A stretch of DNA of 64,000 nucleotides, taken from positions 186,001 through 250,000 of the forward strand of contig CACNTW010000001.1 of assembly GCA_902623495.1 (NCBI GenBank), given 5' to 3'. The translations under genes were made by a program, and so were the position numbers. The notes below the pieces were generated by a model, which was given only the letters and a program-made list of their open reading frames with translations, had not been told where the DNA came from and did not search any database. Shown one piece after another: positions 30,381 to 38,811 of this stretch. Source of the stretch: an uncultured Pelagibacteraceae bacterium. GTDB taxonomy: Bacteria; Pseudomonadota; Alphaproteobacteria; Pelagibacterales; Pelagibacteraceae. Numbering within the stretch: position 1 is the stretch's first letter; each line of letters opens with the position of its first letter.

Positions 30381-31364
30381 TTTTATTTGATCAGCAAAAT
30401 AGGTTATAATTGCACTTGCTCCAGCTCTTTTAAAAGAAACTAAACTTTCATATATCGAATTTTTATCTAATATACTCTTTGAAATTGCATTTTGTATGAG
30501 ACTATATTCTCCTGAAACTTGGTATGCGATAACTGGAATTTTAAAATTATTTTTAATTTCCCTAATTATATCAAGATAAGGCATCCCTGGTTTTACTATA
30601 ATCATGTCTGCTCCTTCTTTTATGTCTAATGCCACTTCTCTTAATGATTCATAATTGTTTTTAAAATCCATTTGATAGGTTTTTTTGTCTCCCTTTAAGA
30701 GATTTTTTGAACCAACAGCATTTCTGAATGGGCCATAAAAACTTGATGCATATTTAACTGCATAAGATAGAATTTGAACATCTTTAAGATTATTCTTATC
30801 TAAAGCTTTACGAATTTTTAAAACTCTACCGTCCATCATATCTGATGGGGCAATCACATCGCAACCCATTCTTGCCTGCAATATTGATTGTTTAATTAAG
30901 ATTTCTAACGTTTCATCGTTTAAAATTTCATTTTTTCTAATTATTCCATCATGACCATGTGATGTATATGGATCTAATGCAACATCACACATTACTCCAA
31001 TTTCATTCTTATAATTTTTTTTGATGAATTTTATTGCTTGGCAAACTAAATTATTTTCATTTAATGCTTCATTTCCATATTCATCTTTTTTTTTTGGATT
31101 TGTATGAGGGAATAAAGCTACCATTGGTATTCCCAATTTTAGTGCTTTATCAACTACACTTTTTAATTTATCAATAGAGTACCTAAAAACATTTGGCATT
31201 GAATTAATGGGAACTTTTTTTGCTTTTCCTTCAGTAAGAAATATGGGTAAAATAAAATCATTGTAAGATAGATCATTATCTTGAACTAATCTTCTAGACC
31301 AACTGAATTTTCTTGATCTTCTTAATCTTAAATTAGGATAGCTACCTGTGATAATCATTATCAA
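30372..31364 (-). CDS. hemB: Delta-aminolevulinic acid dehydratase (porphobilinogen synthase)
   Basis: HemB condenses two 5-aminolevulinate molecules to porphobilinogen for heme. The 330-residue protein has MCDVALDPYTSHGHDGI, the MDGRV segment, SYAVKYASSFYGPFRNAVGS with the first Schiff-base lysine, and MIIVKPGMPYLD with the second. At the metal site, the alternative set of ligands (DVALDPYTSHGHDG rather than a triple-cysteine) points to a Mg-type enzyme. Translation may begin at the Met at residue 3, because two Met codons are close together. Confidence 0.94.
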   Translation of the reverse strand: MIMIITGSYPNLRLRRSRKFSWSRRLVQDNDLSYNDFILPIFLTEGKAKKVPINSMPNVFRYSIDKLKSVVDKALKLGIPMVALFPHTNPKKKDEYGNEALNENNLVCQAIKFIKKNYKNEIGVMCDVALDPYTSHGHDGIIRKNEILNDETLEILIKQSILQARMGCDVIAPSDMMDGRVLKIRKALDKNNLKDVQILSYAVKYASSFYGPFRNAVGSKNLLKGDKKTYQMDFKNNYESLREVALDIKEGADMIIVKPGMPYLDIIREIKNNFKIPVIAYQVSGEYSLIQNAISKSILDKNSIYESLVSFKRAGASAIITYFADQIKLD

Positions 31365-31374
31365 TTAATTTTTT

Positions 31375-31405
31375 TTGATGCGACAATAGTAATATTTAAT
31401 ATAAT
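31375..31405 (+). promoter_or_regulatory. Candidate promoter for the oxygenase-rpiB-glyA run
   Basis: A consensus -10 box TATAAT is at 31400-31405, with TTGATG at 31375-31380 as a possible -35 box and a 19-base spacer, slightly longer than ideal. The start codon of the oxygenase-like gene is 25 bases downstream. This is the only gap of any size before the rightward block from 31.4 kb, so a promoter is expected here; the exact boxes are my reading. Confidence 0.45.
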
Positions 31406-31429
31406 AGTCTATAAGATAGTAGAGCTCCG

Positions 31430-32020
31430 ATGTCACAATTATTCAATGATTTCCAAAAACAAGATGTAAAATTTGATATCATAAAATTAAAGCAAGCTTG
31501 TGAAGAAGTATTAAAAATAAAAGGTTTTGATACAAGCCTAGGAATACCTCACTTCGCCGGTATACCTTTAAATCAAATTCCAGGTGATCCAGATTCTGTT
31601 AAAGGAAATAATGTAAGAGGCATTTATTGGACTAAACCTGATAGCACAGGTGTTGAGGTTCAGAGGGAAAGCAAAATTGATGAACATAAATATACAGAAT
31701 TCGTTGACGATTTTAAAAATACTTATTTCAAAGAAGTTTATGATCAATTAACAAAAAAGTATAAATTAGGTAGGATGAGACTTCTTCTTAAAGAGCCAAG
31801 ATCAACATTGAGTTGGCACAGAGATCCCGAGCCAAGGCTTCATATACCTATATACACAAATCCTGGAGCAATAATGGTCGTTGATAGTGTTGCAAAACAT
31901 ATGCCTGCAGATGGCTCTGTATGGATTACTAATAATACTAAATATCACAATGCATTTAATGGGGGTGAAGAAAATAGAGTTCACCTTGTTGCTTGTGTTT
32001 TAAATTACAAATTTAATTAA
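31430..32020 (+). CDS. Putative Fe(II)/2-oxoglutarate oxygenase (aspartyl/asparaginyl hydroxylase-like cupin)
   Basis: I do not recognise a named gene. The 196-residue protein has LSWHRDPEPRLHIPI with His130, Asp132 and His138, then WITNNTKYHNAFNGG with His173, and ENRVHLVA with Arg183 and His185. This order (metal HxD, distal His, then an Arg for 2-oxoglutarate) fits the double-stranded beta-helix of the aspartyl/asparaginyl beta-hydroxylase family. No membrane segment or signal is present, so it is cytosolic. It lies just upstream of rpiB and glyA, one base from the rpiB start codon. The substrate, whether protein residue or metabolite, is unknown. Confidence 0.65.
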   Translation: MSQLFNDFQKQDVKFDIIKLKQACEEVLKIKGFDTSLGIPHFAGIPLNQIPGDPDSVKGNNVRGIYWTKPDSTGVEVQRESKIDEHKYTEFVDDFKNTYFKEVYDQLTKKYKLGRMRLLLKEPRSTLSWHRDPEPRLHIPIYTNPGAIMVVDSVAKHMPADGSVWITNNTKYHNAFNGGEENRVHLVACVLNYKFN

Positions 32021-32021
32021 A

Positions 32022-32447
32022 TTGAAAAAAATTTTTATTGCTTCAGATCATGGTGGTTTTAATTTAAAAAAGAATATTTTAAAATACTTAAATAAAAATT
32101 ACCCAATAAAAGATCTGGGACCAAAACAGAATAAGAAGTCCGTTGATTATCCTGATTTTGCTCATAAACTTTGTAAACAAGTGGTGAAAAATAAGAATTA
32201 TGTAGGAATACTTGTTTGTGGTTCAGGAGTAGGAATGTCTATTGCTGCAAACAAAAATAAGGGAATACGTGCAGCTTTATGCTACTCAGTAAAAAATGCC
32301 AAATTATCGCGATTGCATAATGATGCAAATGTTATAACATTAGGACAAAGGCTTATTAAAAAAACAGTTGCCTTAAAATGTGTTGAGAGCTTTCTAAAAA
32401 CTGAGTTTGAAGGCGGTAGACATATGAGAAGAATTAAAAAAATATAG
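32022..32447 (+). CDS. rpiB: Ribose 5-phosphate isomerase B
   Basis: RpiB interconverts ribose-5-phosphate and ribulose-5-phosphate. The 141 residues contain IASDHGGFNLKKNI, DYPDFAHKLC, the catalytic-cysteine segment LVCGSGVGMSIAANK (near residue 66), and HNDANVITLGQRLI. Translation probably starts at the TTG at 32022, one base after the previous stop, because no ATG is available in the N-terminal strand. The RpiB-glyA order is conserved in alphaproteobacteria. Confidence 0.93.
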   Translation: MKKIFIASDHGGFNLKKNILKYLNKNYPIKDLGPKQNKKSVDYPDFAHKLCKQVVKNKNYVGILVCGSGVGMSIAANKNKGIRAALCYSVKNAKLSRLHNDANVITLGQRLIKKTVALKCVESFLKTEFEGGRHMRRIKKI

Positions 32448-32455
32448 GTAAATAA

Positions 32456-33766
32456 ATGTCTAGTGAAAAAAAATATTTAAATACTCAATATGAAAACTTT
32501 TTTGAAAAAAAATTATCTGAAGCTGATCCAGAAATATTTGATGCCGTAAATAAAGAATTAATCAGACAACAAAATCATATCGAACTAATCGCATCGGAAA
32601 ACATTGTTTCACAAGCTGTTTTAGAAGCACAAGGTTCTGTTCTAACAAATAAGTATGCCGAAGGTTACCCAGGTAAAAGATATTATAACGGTTGTGAACA
32701 TGTTGATGTTGCCGAGTCACTTGCAAACGATAGGTTAAAAAAACTCTTTAATTGTAAATTTGCGAATTCACAACCTCATTCTGGTGCACAGGCTAATGGG
32801 GCGGTTTTTTTAGCATTATTAAAGCCAGGTGACACATTTATGGGAATGAGTTTAAATTCTGGTGGCCATATTACTCATGGTCTTAAAATTGCAATGTCAG
32901 GTAAATGGTTTAATGCAATAAGTTACGATGTGGATAAAACGTCTGAATTAATCGATTATGACGAAGTTGAAAGATTAGCAATTGAAAATAAACCTAAACT
33001 TATAATTGCTGGAGGTAGTGCATATTCTAGGGTGATTGATTTTAAAAGATTTAGAGAAATTGCTGATAAGGTTGGAGCATTCTTTATGGTAGATATGGCT
33101 CACTTTTCAGGTCTTGTTGCTGGTAAAGGTTATCCAAACCCTGTTGATCATGCTCATGTCGTTACATCTACAACTCATAAAGTTTTTAGAAGTGCCAGAG
33201 GTGGAATTATTTTAACAAATCACGAAGATATTTATAAAAAAATTAATACAGCTGTATTTCCTGGTTATCAGGGTGGCCCTCTGATGCATATAATAGCAGC
33301 AAAAGCAGTTGGATTTAAAGAAGCATTAGAACCTTCTTTCAAAGAATATATATCTAATGTTTTAGCTAATGCAAAGATTCTAGCAGAAACATTAAAAACA
33401 AATGGCTTTAAGATTTATTCTGGAGGAACAGATACCCATTTAATGTTGGTAGATTTAAGACCTTTTGGTGTTAAAGGTAATGCTGCAGCTGAAAGTTTAT
33501 CAAGAGCTAATATTACATGTAATAAAAATGGAATTCCTTTCGATACAGAAAGTCCAATGGTAACTTCTGGTATAAGACTAGGTTCTCAAGCTGCAACTAC
33601 TAGAGGCTTTGGTTTAAATGAATTTAAAATTGTTGGTGAACTAATTACCAAAGTAATTAAAGGTTTGTCATCAAACCCCGACGATAATACAAAAATAGAA
33701 GACGAAGTAAGAAAAGAAGTTGTTGATTTATGTTCAAATTTCCCAATTTATAAAAATTTGGGATAA
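32456..33766 (+). CDS. glyA: Serine hydroxymethyltransferase
   Basis: GlyA interconverts serine and glycine while loading one-carbon units on tetrahydrofolate, a PLP enzyme. In 436 residues: [60 protein letters not shown], and [16 protein letters not shown] with the PLP lysine. It complements the sarcosine oxidase operon, since both generate or exchange glycine and methylene-tetrahydrofolate. The gene follows rpiB by eight bases and has a purine-rich region (TAGGTAAATAAATG) at its start. Confidence 0.97.
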   Translation: MSSEKKYLNTQYENFFEKKLSEADPEIFDAVNKELIRQQNHIELIASENIVSQAVLEAQGSVLTNKYAEGYPGKRYYNGCEHVDVAESLANDRLKKLFNCKFANSQPHSGAQANGAVFLALLKPGDTFMGMSLNSGGHITHGLKIAMSGKWFNAISYDVDKTSELIDYDEVERLAIENKPKLIIAGGSAYSRVIDFKRFREIADKVGAFFMVDMAHFSGLVAGKGYPNPVDHAHVVTSTTHKVFRSARGGIILTNHEDIYKKINTAVFPGYQGGPLMHIIAAKAVGFKEALEPSFKEYISNVLANAKILAETLKTNGFKIYSGGTDTHLMLVDLRPFGVKGNAAAESLSRANITCNKNGIPFDTESPMVTSGIRLGSQAATTRGFGLNEFKIVGELITKVIKGLSSNPDDNTKIEDEVRKEVVDLCSNFPIYKNLG

Positions 33767-33772
33767 TGAATT

Positions 33773-34231
33773 ATGATTTGTCCTATATGTAAAAAGGGAG
33801 AAACTTCAGTTGTAGACTCCAGACCCACCGAAGATGGAACAGCTATTAGAAGAAGACGATTGTGTATTTGTGGACAAAGATTTACTACTTTTGAAAGAGT
33901 ACAATTCAGAGAATTAACTGTAGTAAAAAAAAACGGCAGAAAATCTACTTTTGATAGAGAAAAATTATCAAAATCAATATATGTAGCACTCAAAAAAAGA
34001 CCAATAGATACAGAGACAGCAGAAAAATTTATATCTAAAATATCAAGGTCTTTAGAGGAACTAGGTCAGAGTGAAATTTCTTCGAACACAATCGGTACAA
34101 TGGTAATGGAAGGATTAAAAGAATTGGACCCAGTAGCTTATGTAAGATTTGCATCAGTATATAGAAATTTTAGAGAAGAAAAAGACTTCGTTCAATTTGT
34201 TGATAAAATCGATGTCTTTAAGAAAAGATAA
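33773..34231 (+). CDS. nrdR: Transcriptional repressor NrdR
   Basis: NrdR represses ribonucleotide reductase genes when dATP is bound. The 152-residue protein has the N-terminal zinc ribbon [10 protein letters not shown]...[12 protein letters not shown] and an ATP-cone domain ([20 protein letters not shown]...[11 protein letters not shown]). It lies six bases after glyA. Target nrd genes and their NrdR boxes are not in this window. The 3' end overlaps ribD by 20 bases in the frame chosen for ribD. Confidence 0.96.
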   Translation: MICPICKKGETSVVDSRPTEDGTAIRRRRLCICGQRFTTFERVQFRELTVVKKNGRKSTFDREKLSKSIYVALKKRPIDTETAEKFISKISRSLEELGQSEISSNTIGTMVMEGLKELDPVAYVRFASVYRNFREEKDFVQFVDKIDVFKKR

Positions 34232-35306
34232 ATCTTTAGAAAAAAATAAAGCATTCATGAGATTGGCACTAGAACTTGCCAAACAAAATAAAGGGTTAAC
34301 AGGCCTAAATCCATCGGTCGGATGTGTAGTAACACACAAAGATGAAATTATTTCTTACGGAAAAACAGATATTAATGGCAGACCTCATGCTGAAGTAGCA
34401 GCCTTAAAAAATAATAAATTAAATTTCAAAAATTCAAATATGTATGTAACATTAGAACCCTGTATCCATTATGGAAAAACACCACCTTGCACAAACATTA
34501 TTATAAAAAAAAGGATTAAATTAGTTAATTATTCCATTGAAGATTTTGATAAACGAACGGCAAAAAAAACAAAAAGTGTTTTAAAAAAAAATAATATTTT
34601 AGCTAAAATTGGTTTGATTAAAAATGAGGCAAATCAATTTTACAAAGATTATAAATTCTCAAAATTTAATGATGTTCCATACGTTACTGGAAAATTAGCT
34701 GTTTCTAAGAATAATAGAATTTATTTATTTAAAAAAAAAATTACAAACGAACATTCTCATAAGGTATCTCATTTACTAAGATATAGAAATCAAGCAATTT
34801 TAACATCTTATAAAACTATTAACTCTGACAATCCTAATTTAAATTGTAGAATTCAAGGTTTAGAAAAGTTTTCACCAGTAAAATTTATTATTGATAAAGA
34901 TTTAAAGATTAAAATAAATTCCAAAGTGTTAAAACCTAGCTCAAATAAAACTTATATTTTTCATAATAAAAAAGATAAAAAAATTATTAATAAATTTAAG
35001 AATAAAAATGCAAACCTTATTTTTATGAAAATAAAAAATAATACTTTTGATTTAAATATAATTTTAAAAAAAATATACTCGTTAGGTTATGCAAATTTAT
35101 TACTTGAGTCGGGTCCAAATCTTTTAAAATCTTTTTTAAACAATAATTTAATAAATGATTTCTATTTATTTAAAGCTGATTATAAAATTAATTTAAATAA
35201 TTCAGTTGCTTTGAACTCTTTTATTGATTTATTGTCTAAAAAATTTAAAAAAAGATCGCAAATTAATACTTTTTTAGATAAAGAAAAACTTTTTAGGTAT
35301 CAGTAA
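34212..35306 (+). CDS. ribD: Riboflavin biosynthesis deaminase/reductase RibD
   Basis: RibD deaminates then reduces the pyrimidine intermediate of riboflavin synthesis. The N-terminal deaminase domain has [10 protein letters not shown] (residues about 59-68) and [16 protein letters not shown] with the zinc cysteines. The C-terminal reductase half (from about residue 155, [17 protein letters not shown]) is recognisable but divergent. I start it at the ATG at 34212, giving 364 residues; a TTG further upstream is unlikely. The four rib genes ribD-ribE-ribBA-ribH follow without gaps. Confidence 0.93.
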   Translation: MSLRKDKSLEKNKAFMRLALELAKQNKGLTGLNPSVGCVVTHKDEIISYGKTDINGRPHAEVAALKNNKLNFKNSNMYVTLEPCIHYGKTPPCTNIIIKKRIKLVNYSIEDFDKRTAKKTKSVLKKNNILAKIGLIKNEANQFYKDYKFSKFNDVPYVTGKLAVSKNNRIYLFKKKITNEHSHKVSHLLRYRNQAILTSYKTINSDNPNLNCRIQGLEKFSPVKFIIDKDLKIKINSKVLKPSSNKTYIFHNKKDKKIINKFKNKNANLIFMKIKNNTFDLNIILKKIYSLGYANLLLESGPNLLKSFLNNNLINDFYLFKADYKINLNNSVALNSFIDLLSKKFKKRSQINTFLDKEKLFRYQ

Positions 35307-35900
35307 ATGTTTAATGGAATAATTTTTAATAAAGGTAAAATTATAAATATTACCAAAAGAGCTAAAGGAATAAATGTCTTTATCAAGTCAAAATTAAAAT
35401 TAACTAATAAGCAATTAGGTATATCTATTTCATGTGATGGTGTCTGCCTAACATTAATATCATATAAAAAAGGTATATCTGAATTTTATTTATCAAATGA
35501 AACTATTAGAAAATCAAAATTTAAGAAATCTAATGTTGGTGATTATGTTAATTTAGAACTACCTTTAAAGTATGGACAAAATATTTCAGGTCATATTTGT
35601 CAAGGTCATGTTGATACAGTAAGCAAAGTCACAAATTTAACAAATGTAGATAAATCTACAATTTATGAATTCAGTATTGATAAAAAATTTTATAAATATT
35701 TAGTTGAGAAAGCATCAATCTTGATAAATGGTGTGTCTTTAACCATAGCCAAGATAAAGAAAAATAAATTTGAAATTTGGGTTATTCCACACACATTAAA
35801 ACTTACAAATTTAGCAAACATTAAAAAAAATGATTTAGTTAATATTGAAATTGATATTTTATCTAAATATGTAAAAAAATTTATTAATGATAAAAAATAA
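35307..35900 (+). CDS. ribE: Riboflavin synthase alpha subunit
   Basis: This enzyme dismutates two lumazine molecules to riboflavin. The 197 residues contain the duplicated lumazine-binding domain: MFNGIIFNKGKI...ISCDGVCLTLIS in the first copy and GHICQGHVDTVSKV...ILINGVSLTIAKI in the second. The start codon immediately follows the ribD stop. It overlaps ribBA by 14 bases. Length is typical. The name ribC is used in some organisms. Confidence 0.95.
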   Translation: MFNGIIFNKGKIINITKRAKGINVFIKSKLKLTNKQLGISISCDGVCLTLISYKKGISEFYLSNETIRKSKFKKSNVGDYVNLELPLKYGQNISGHICQGHVDTVSKVTNLTNVDKSTIYEFSIDKKFYKYLVEKASILINGVSLTIAKIKKNKFEIWVIPHTLKLTNLANIKKNDLVNIEIDILSKYVKKFINDKK

Positions 35901-36990
35901 ATTTAGCCCAATAGAAAAGATTATTTCTATCTCAAAAAAAGGAGGAATGTATATTCTTGTTGACGATGAAAATCGAGAAAATGAGGGGGATTTAGTATTT
36001 AATGCCAGTGATGTTAATTCTAAAAAAATTAACTTTATGGCGAAAAACGGAAGAGGTTTAATTTGTTTAACGCTAAATAAAAATCAAGCAAATAAACTTG
36101 GGCTAACATTTATGGCTCCTGTTAATCAATCGAGAAATCAAACAGCCTTTACCATTTCAATAGAGGCCAAGAAGGGTATAACTACAGGTATTTCAGCTAA
36201 AGACCGATCACGAACAATAAAAGTTGCTACAAAAAAAAATGTATTAAAAAAAGAAATAGTTTCTCCTGGTCATGTATTTCCAATTATTTCTCGAGAAGGA
36301 GGAGTGTTAGTTAGAGCAGGTCATACAGAAGCATCTGTCGACATAGCTAGACTTGGCAACAAAATTCCAGCTGCTGTAATATGTGAGATTATGAATGAGG
36401 ATGGTTCTATGGCAAAAGGAGATGATTTATTAAAATTTGCAAGTAAACATAAACTTCATATTGCAAAAATTGAAGATTTAATTTCATACAGACTAAGAAA
36501 AGAAAATCTTCTTAAATTAAAAAAAACATCTTCAATTAATTTAAATAATCAAAAATTTAAAATTTATGTTTTTGAAAACTCAATAGATGGTTCTGAACAT
36601 TTTGCTTTAGTTAAAGGTAAAGTTAATAAAAGTAAATCACCAAGAGTTAGAGTTATTTCATCTAATGTAGTTCAAAATTATCTAATTAATCAAAAAATTC
36701 CTAACTCATTCGAAAAAACCTTAAAATATTTTAAAAAATACAGTAATTGCGTTATGATTTTTATAAGAGATCCAAATTTAAAATCTGTTACCCAAACACT
36801 TAAAGAATTTAAAGATAAAAAGTCTAAAAACAAGGAAAAAGATCAATTAATAAAAAGTTATGGTATTGGAGCTCAAATAATTAAATCTTTAAAAATAAAG
36901 AAAATGATATTAGTTACTAGAACTTTAAAAAAGGTTGTTGGGTTGGATGGTTATGGTATCAAGATTATTAAACAAGAAATAATAAAATGA
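35887..36990 (+). CDS. ribB: 3,4-dihydroxy-2-butanone-4-phosphate synthase with degenerate GTP cyclohydrolase II domain
   Basis: The N-terminal 200 residues are a complete RibB domain (VDDENRENEGDLVFNA, GRGLICLTL, GHVFPIISREGGVLVRAGHTEASVDIARL) that converts ribulose-5-phosphate to the four-carbon riboflavin precursor. The remainder (about residues 205-367) aligns in position with GTP cyclohydrolase II, but the zinc motif C-x2-GD-x-C-x-C is absent: the segment reads PRVRVISSNVVQNYLINQK. Only the tail (KSYGIGAQIIKSLKIKKM...GLDGYGIKI) is close to RibA. It probably works only as RibB, as in other alphaproteobacteria, so an active RibA must lie elsewhere. Confidence 0.92.
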   Translation: MIKNKFSPIEKIISISKKGGMYILVDDENRENEGDLVFNASDVNSKKINFMAKNGRGLICLTLNKNQANKLGLTFMAPVNQSRNQTAFTISIEAKKGITTGISAKDRSRTIKVATKKNVLKKEIVSPGHVFPIISREGGVLVRAGHTEASVDIARLGNKIPAAVICEIMNEDGSMAKGDDLLKFASKHKLHIAKIEDLISYRLRKENLLKLKKTSSINLNNQKFKIYVFENSIDGSEHFALVKGKVNKSKSPRVRVISSNVVQNYLINQKIPNSFEKTLKYFKKYSNCVMIFIRDPNLKSVTQTLKEFKDKKSKNKEKDQLIKSYGIGAQIIKSLKIKKMILVTRTLKKVVGLDGYGIKIIKQEIIK

Positions 36991-37373
36991 AGAATAAAGT
37001 ATTAATTATACAAGCAAACTACTATAAAGATATTTCATCCTCTCTTCTTAAAAGTGCTGAGAATGAATTAAAAAATTTTGCAAAAATTAGAATAATCTCT
37101 GTTCCGGGAGTATTTGAGATACCTGTAGTTATTTCCAAAAATTTAAAAAAATATGATGCTTTTGTAGCACTTGGGTGTGTAATCAAAGGTCAAACTCCTC
37201 ATTTTGATTTTATATCTAAATCAACGACTGATGCAATTATGAATATATCTCTGGCGTCAAAAAAACCTGTTGGGAATGGAATAATTACTTGTTTAAATAA
37301 AAAACAAGCTATAGCACGTGGTAAAAAAGGTAGAGAGGCAGCTATCGCAGTAAAAACAATATTATCGTTATAG
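36987..37373 (+). CDS. ribH: 6,7-dimethyl-8-ribityllumazine synthase
   Basis: RibH joins the four-carbon phosphate from RibB with the RibD-derived pyrimidine to make lumazine. The 128-residue protein has SVPGVFEIPVVISK and VALGCVIKGQTPHFDFIS, the ligand-binding loops. The catalytic histidine usually found in the family lies here in the TPHFDF stretch. It is slightly shorter than the usual 150-160 residues at the ends. It overlaps ribBA by four bases and precedes nusB by one base. Confidence 0.94.
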   Translation: MKNKVLIIQANYYKDISSSLLKSAENELKNFAKIRIISVPGVFEIPVVISKNLKKYDAFVALGCVIKGQTPHFDFISKSTTDAIMNISLASKKPVGNGIITCLNKKQAIARGKKGREAAIAVKTILSL

Positions 37374-37374
37374 A

Positions 37375-37770
37375 ATGCCCCTTCATTTTAGTAAAAAAAA
37401 TAACCCAAGAGTTATTATAATACAAAAGCTTTACAGCAAATATTATAACAATGAAGTAGAATTAAATTTTCCAAAACACCGTTTCAAAAAATTTATAAAA
37501 GATGTAGTCAATGGCACAATTGAAAGAGATGATGTTATTCACGAAGAAATTACAAATCATTTAAATGAAGATTTAAAAATATCAAACCTAGATAAGGTTT
37601 TTCAAGTAATAATTAAAAGTGCAATTTTTGAATTAATGTATAAACCAAAAATATCTTCAAAAATAATTATTAAAGAATATCTTAATGCCTCTAATTTCTT
37701 TATTGATTTATCACAAACAAAATATTTGAATGCTTTGCTTGATAAAATTTCAAAGAAATTAAGAAACTGA
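37375..37770 (+). CDS. nusB: Transcription antitermination factor NusB
   Basis: NusB with NusE (S10) binds boxA in rRNA leaders to prevent termination. The 131 residues form the all-helical NusB fold with a recognisable C-terminal region SAIFELMYKPKISSKIIIKEYLNASNFF, where the family has LR.A.YEL...P.KV.I.EY...A. The N-terminal half is poorly conserved and short compared with about 140-160 residues elsewhere. Its place between ribH and thiL is the widespread order and supports the call. It shares a single base with thiL. Confidence 0.88.
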   Translation: MPLHFSKKNNPRVIIIQKLYSKYYNNEVELNFPKHRFKKFIKDVVNGTIERDDVIHEEITNHLNEDLKISNLDKVFQVIIKSAIFELMYKPKISSKIIIKEYLNASNFFIDLSQTKYLNALLDKISKKLRN

Positions 37771-38729
37771 TGAATGAAGAATTCTTAATAAATAGTTATT
37801 TAAAAAAATTAACTAAAAATAATCCATCCTCGCTTAATTTAAATGATGATGTTTTTTTTGATAAAACTAAAAAATTAGTTATTTCTGTTGATACTTACAA
37901 TGAGGGTATACACTTTTTAAATTTTAATAAAGCAGATCTTGTTATTAGAAAAATAATAAGATCATCTATATCAGACATTTATGCTAAAGGTGTAAAACCA
38001 AATTATTTCTTTTTAGCTGGCTCAGGTAACAAAAAACATTTTACAAAAAAAAATATGTCATTAATTAACAAATCTTTGTCCAATGAACAAAATAGATTTA
38101 ATATAAAATTATCAGGTGGTGATACTACATCTTCAAAAAATCTAAGTTTTACAGTTATATCCTTAGGATATTCAAATAAAATTGTTTATAGAAATAAAGC
38201 AAAAATTGGAGATGATATTTATTTAACCGGTAATGTAGGTGATAGTCATATTGGTTTAAAAGCCTTAAAAAAGAAAATTAATTTAAACTCAAATCAAAGA
38301 AAATATTTTATTGACAAATATTATTCACCTAATTTACCTATAAAGTTTAGTTCACATCTTTTTAAAATTGCAAACTGCTCTATGGACGTCTCAGATGGAT
38401 TAGTAATTGATCTGAATAAATTAATAAATAAGCAAAAACTTGGTTATTTAATCGATATAGATAAGATCCCGATATCAAATCATTTAAAACAACTAATTAA
38501 ACACAAAAAACTTAAGAAACTAGACTATTTATTCAATGGTGATGACTATCAAATTTTATTTACAGCTTCTAAATCAAAGAGAAAATATATTAAAACTTTA
38601 TCCTCTAAAATGAATCAAAAAATTTCTATTATTGGGCAAATTAATACTAAATCAAAAAATTACCTATTAGATAATAGGAGAATTCCAATAAAATACCTTA
38701 AATACCAGGGTTATTCTCATGTATTCTAA
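37770..38729 (+). CDS. thiL: Thiamine-monophosphate kinase
   Basis: ThiL phosphorylates thiamine monophosphate to the active pyrophosphate. The 319-residue protein belongs to the PurM/ThiL fold: SLNLNDDVFF and VISVDTYNEGIHFLN with metal-binding aspartates, SDIYAKGVKPNYFFL, KLSGGDTTSS, and MDVSDGLVIDLNKL. It follows nusB directly (TGATG overlap) and ends 82 bases before hppA. No other thiamine gene is present in the window. Confidence 0.92.
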   Translation: MNEEFLINSYLKKLTKNNPSSLNLNDDVFFDKTKKLVISVDTYNEGIHFLNFNKADLVIRKIIRSSISDIYAKGVKPNYFFLAGSGNKKHFTKKNMSLINKSLSNEQNRFNIKLSGGDTTSSKNLSFTVISLGYSNKIVYRNKAKIGDDIYLTGNVGDSHIGLKALKKKINLNSNQRKYFIDKYYSPNLPIKFSSHLFKIANCSMDVSDGLVIDLNKLINKQKLGYLIDIDKIPISNHLKQLIKHKKLKKLDYLFNGDDYQILFTASKSKRKYIKTLSSKMNQKISIIGQINTKSKNYLLDNRRIPIKYLKYQGYSHVF

Positions 38730-38811
38730 CAAGTTAAATATTGCCTTTTATAATCTTTTTTGTAATGTCCGCATTTTAAAAAATAACTAAAACACTTATT
38801 TAAGGAATTAT

